8,741 nucleotides of DNA from positions 1-8,741 of the forward strand of contig JAATGW010000015.1 in assembly GCA_015654495.1 (NCBI GenBank), in the 5' to 3' direction. The position numbers and the translations under genes were made by a program. Origin of the DNA: Chitinophagales bacterium (GTDB lineage Bacteria; Bacteroidota; Bacteroidia; Chitinophagales; Chitinophagaceae). This document shows positions 7,071 through 8,741 of the stretch, piece after piece; positions within the stretch are counted from its first letter, which is position 1; every line of letters begins with the position of its first letter. A model generated the notes under the pieces. The model made no database searches. It was given only the letters and a program-made list of their open reading frames with translations, and was not told the origin of the DNA.

Positions 7071-7415
7071 GGCCTGTAGAAACAGAAGTATCGATTTAGC
7101 CTTATCCATAAAGTTTAACCAATTCAAATTTTCAAACAGTTTTGGAACGTCGGGCATATTTGTTGAAAACTCCACTGTTGTCTCTAAATATAGTTTTCTA
7201 AAATAAACAAGCGATTCAACCTGGTCATCAGTCCAAATATCTCTAAACCAATTAGTGTCAAGTAACCTAGAAATCTCATTACTTTGAGCCAATAACTCAT
7301 ATCCAATATGTACAAAAGGAACAGCATTTTTATATTTGATCTGCTCTTCTTTAGAAGCGATACATTTTAGTGTTCGGATGGTATTAAACTTTGCATTTTC
7401 TTTTAATTCATCCAT
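7065..7415 (-). CDS. Uncharacterised small protein, 116 residues
   Basis: I do not recognise this gene. The ATG at 7415 (MDELKENAKF) was chosen because the 27 upstream in-frame codons, from a TTG at 7496, mostly derive from element 6. The protein is mostly predicted helical and charged. Segments are an N-terminal helix NTIRTLKCIASKEEQIKY, a central HIGYELLAQSNEISRLL, WFRDIWTDDQVESLVYFRKL, and a C-terminal NLNWLNFMDKAKSILLFL. No signal peptide or membrane helix is seen; it is probably soluble and cytoplasmic. Size and composition fit small immunity or cassette proteins in general, with nothing specific. It is a single gene between elements 5 and 6, and its 3' side carries two hairpins, one overlapping the stop codon. 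Confidence 0.65.
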   Translation of the reverse strand: MDELKENAKFNTIRTLKCIASKEEQIKYKNAVPFVHIGYELLAQSNEISRLLDTNWFRDIWTDDQVESLVYFRKLYLETTVEFSTNMPDVPKLFENLNWLNFMDKAKSILLFLQAD

Positions 7416-7439
7416 AATTCGGTAATTGTTGAAACCGCG

Positions 7440-7626
7440 AATAACGTGGACGGCTCCACGTAGTGTGAATATTCCGTGTTCCGTCTGCTTCCGCAATTGC
7501 TTGCGGGATTGGTTACAAGAGTACTAACTTAAATTTGAAAAGTCAAGGCCGGGACCTGGATGCCGAAGGCAGGTTCTATTGCCGATGGCATATTCTGTCG
7601 CCCGTATTGTGTGAGACGATGTTGTG
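7440..7626. repeat. Intergenic attC-like element 6
   Basis: The left end is AATAACGTGGACGGCTCCACG. The right end on the other strand is GCACAACATCGTCTCACACA. GAATAT occurs near both ends in opposite order. A local hairpin is formed by CGTGGA/TCCACG at 7445-7460, and CCGCAATTGCTTGCGG (7491-7506) is a second palindrome. The AGTACTAACTTAA block is at 7520-7532, followed by TTTGAAAAGTCAAGGCCGGGA, and GCCGATGGCATATTCTGTCG at 7581-7600 matches element 7. The next gene ends 8 bases past the element. Confidence 0.6.
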
Positions 7627-7633
7627 CAATCTT

Positions 7634-8179
7634 TTAGACTTCATCCCAATCATAACTGCCACCGATTAATATCTTATTTTCTATATCATAAGAAAAATGC
7701 TGCCAGTTGCCGCTTTCAAGAGAGTAACATAAGCCTGAAACAATATCGCCGTTGATTTCTAAATTTTTTAATCCGTCGATAGAAATACGTTTCGTGGTCC
7801 AATACTTTCCGCCTGGCTCCACAATTGTCAGATCTGTTTGGTCTACCAATACAATTCGCCCATCCACGTGCTCAGCATACCCGTGAAAACCTACACCGAA
7901 TCTTCCTAGTGGAGTCTCTTCATTTGGATTCATTATATATGCTGCGCCAAAAGCGACAACCAATAGGTTTTTTGAGTTTTTCATTTCAATAACAACACAA
8001 AATTCTGTCCAGCCTGGAAAGAAATTAGCTACCCATTCTGTTTTGTCATCTCTAAAGAACCTAACTACATAACCTTCTGAAAAAGATGGCTCTTCCCTCC
8101 ATGATACAGGTGTATACATTGGCCCATATACAGGTAAAGATTCTAATATCTGATAGCTTTGAAAAGTATTATCCGGCAT
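7634..8179 (-). CDS. Conserved hypothetical protein, 181 residues, beta-rich
   Basis: The protein starts at the ATG at 8179 (MPDNTFQSYQ) and ends GGSYDWDEV. It resembles a family of uncharacterised proteins I recall from soil Bacteroidota and other phyla. Their shared pattern is GYVVRFFxxDxTEWVANFxPGW, then a strand with LLVVAFGxAYxMNPxE, VLVDQTDLTIVEP, RISxDGLKNL, and a final GGSY. It is predicted mostly beta-strand and soluble, with no signal peptide or membrane helix. No catalytic motif is visible and the function is unknown; an immunity-protein role is possible only by context. It sits alone between elements 6 and 7, with its start 21 bases from one core and its stop 8 bases from the other element, leaving little room for its own promoter. 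Confidence 0.8.
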   Translation of the reverse strand: MPDNTFQSYQILESLPVYGPMYTPVSWREEPSFSEGYVVRFFRDDKTEWVANFFPGWTEFCVVIEMKNSKNLLVVAFGAAYIMNPNEETPLGRFGVGFHGYAEHVDGRIVLVDQTDLTIVEPGGKYWTTKRISIDGLKNLEINGDIVSGLCYSLESGNWQHFSYDIENKILIGGSYDWDEV

Positions 8180-8198
8180 GATGTTTGAAAAGTTTGCA

Positions 8199-8352
8199 CA
8201 TTACGTGGACGGCTTCAAGACTGCTGGGTTGCCGGGCACCGCCCTGGTGATTTGAACTAATGTCTGACGGGCAAATTACTACAGCTGGGTCAGAATTACA
8301 AATGCCGATGGCCTATTCCGTCAGCCCGGCTTGCATAAAACTGATGTTGAAC
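8199..8352. repeat. Intergenic attC-like element 7
   Basis: The left end is ATTACGTGGACGGCTTCAAG, with the core changed to TAC. The right end on the other strand is GTTCAACATCAGTTTTATGC, continuing AAGCCGGGCTGACGG. The two ends align as imperfect inverted repeats (CTTCAAGACTGCTGGGTTGCC against the second). The interior lacks the AGTACTAACTTAA block but keeps GGGTCAGAATT (8284-8294) and GCCGATGGCCTATTCCGTC. At about 154 bases it is the shortest complete copy. The PIN remnant stops 6 bases past it. Confidence 0.55.
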
Positions 8353-8358
8353 GAAAGT

Positions 8359-8583
8359 TTATTGGGAACGTCTAACAATGGTCTTATAAAGTTCGTCAGT
8401 TGTCACCACCTTATTCCATTTCTTCCGCTTTAATCCTCGCAATAACTCCTTGTCACCTGTCCAAAGCTTACCATGAATATGATCCGTCAACGCTACAAAT
8501 TCATTATCATCAATATCAATATCATTTGTCAGTTGCTCGGCCTTCAGGAGCACTGACTTTGGAATGAATTCAACTTGATAAAT
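8359..8583 (-). pseudogene. C-terminal remnant of a PIN-domain nuclease (VapC-like)
   Basis: The reading frame gives YQVEFIPKSVLLKAEQLTND, then IDIDDNEFVAL, LWTGDKELLRGLKRK and VVTTDELYKTIVRRSQ. The DIDxDDxxFVAL acidic cluster and the LWTGDKxL motif are typical of the last third of PIN-domain RNases. A complete protein of this family is about 140-150 residues and also needs an N-terminal aspartate, which is absent here. An in-frame TAA lies at 8584-8586, and the other frame continues plausibly as EQQALITSRIKF upstream (to about 8615), which suggests a one-base deletion. Beyond that the similarity ends. GTG at 8553 could start a 64-residue product, but with most of the active site missing it would not be a working nuclease. 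No antitoxin gene is visible. Confidence 0.65.
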
Positions 8584-8654
8584 TTAATCCTGGATGTAAT
8601 TAGGGCCTGCTGTTCAGAATAGAATCTATACCAGGTGCGGATTCTACAATAAAA

Positions 8655-8741
8655 TTGAAGTTTTAGTTGCAAGCCTTTTGGGTGAAGCTGGTGAAAATCC
8701 ATGCACCTAAGAAAAATTTCCCGTGTCCTTCCCGCAGTTAC
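8655..8741 (+). ncRNA. Probable cobalamin (B12) riboswitch, truncated by window edge
   Basis: The plus strand carries GAAGCTGGTGAAAATCCA at 8684-8701 and CCCGCAGTTAC at 8731-8741, separated by about 30 bases. Both are the conserved core of cobalamin riboswitches: the GGTGAAAATCC segment before the CCCGCAaCTGT-type box. The preceding AAGCCTTTTGGGT could pair as the P2 region. The remainder, including the distal P1 strand and kissing loop partner, lies outside. It would control a plus-strand gene beyond the right edge, typically B12 uptake or a B12-independent enzyme, by blocking expression when adenosylcobalamin is present. The exact 5' limit is a guess. Confidence 0.72.

Noticed and set aside
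2214..8352. CRISPR array
   Set aside because: The repeats are 150-220 bases, imperfect and separated by genes of 350-570 bases, not short identical repeats with short spacers.
4892..8352. Insertion sequences or transposase genes
   Set aside because: No transposase or integrase motif appears in any frame that I read, and no identical terminal repeats with target duplications were seen.

Overview
The window looks like chromosomal DNA of a Bacteroidota member, probably a Chitinophagales or Sphingobacteriales type. Signs of this are a secreted repeat protein with DFDPGPG units followed by CDS-type (Cys-Asp-Ser) repeats, AT-rich spacers, and starts without clear Shine-Dalgarno sequences. All recognisable protein genes lie on the minus strand. 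The only plus-strand element is a partial riboswitch at the right edge.

Layout, left to right: (1) 1-2186, the N-terminal 728 codons of a large exported beta-propeller-like protein that runs off the left edge. (2) 2455-3132, an alpha/beta hydrolase. (3) 3330-4660, a two-gene operon of a short-chain dehydrogenase and a four-helix membrane protein. (4) 4661-5440, almost 800 bases with no intact gene, holding a decayed coding remnant and two repeat elements. (5) 5441-8352, four small uncharacterised genes, each separated by a long intergenic repeat element. (6) 8359-8583, the C-terminal stump of a PIN-domain nuclease. (7) about 8655-8741, the left part of a probable cobalamin riboswitch pointing out of the window.

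The most interesting structure is the set of seven intergenic elements, six of them about 150-220 bases long and one truncated. They lie at about 2214-2382, 4892-4936 (truncated), 5235-5437, 5960-6152, 6740-6962, 7440-7626 and 8199-8352. Both ends of the complete ones carry a short core, AAC at the low-coordinate end and GTT at the high-coordinate end (one core is TAC instead). The two ends form imperfect inverted repeats. Stop codons of the neighbouring genes fall about 4-16 bases from the GTT core in four cases, and starts often fall 12-30 bases from the AAC core. One small promoterless gene per compact unit, all in one orientation, with imperfectly palindromic AAC/GTT-ended spacers, resembles an integron gene-cassette array with no integrase in view (a CALIN-like array). 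A MITE-like or other dispersed Bacteroidota repeat is the main alternative, because these elements also share internal sequence.

The small proteins (5441-6010, 6168-6728, 7065-7415, 7634-8179) match no function I can name. A toxin-type PIN remnant and a truncated gene among them suggest an accessory region with frequent turnover.
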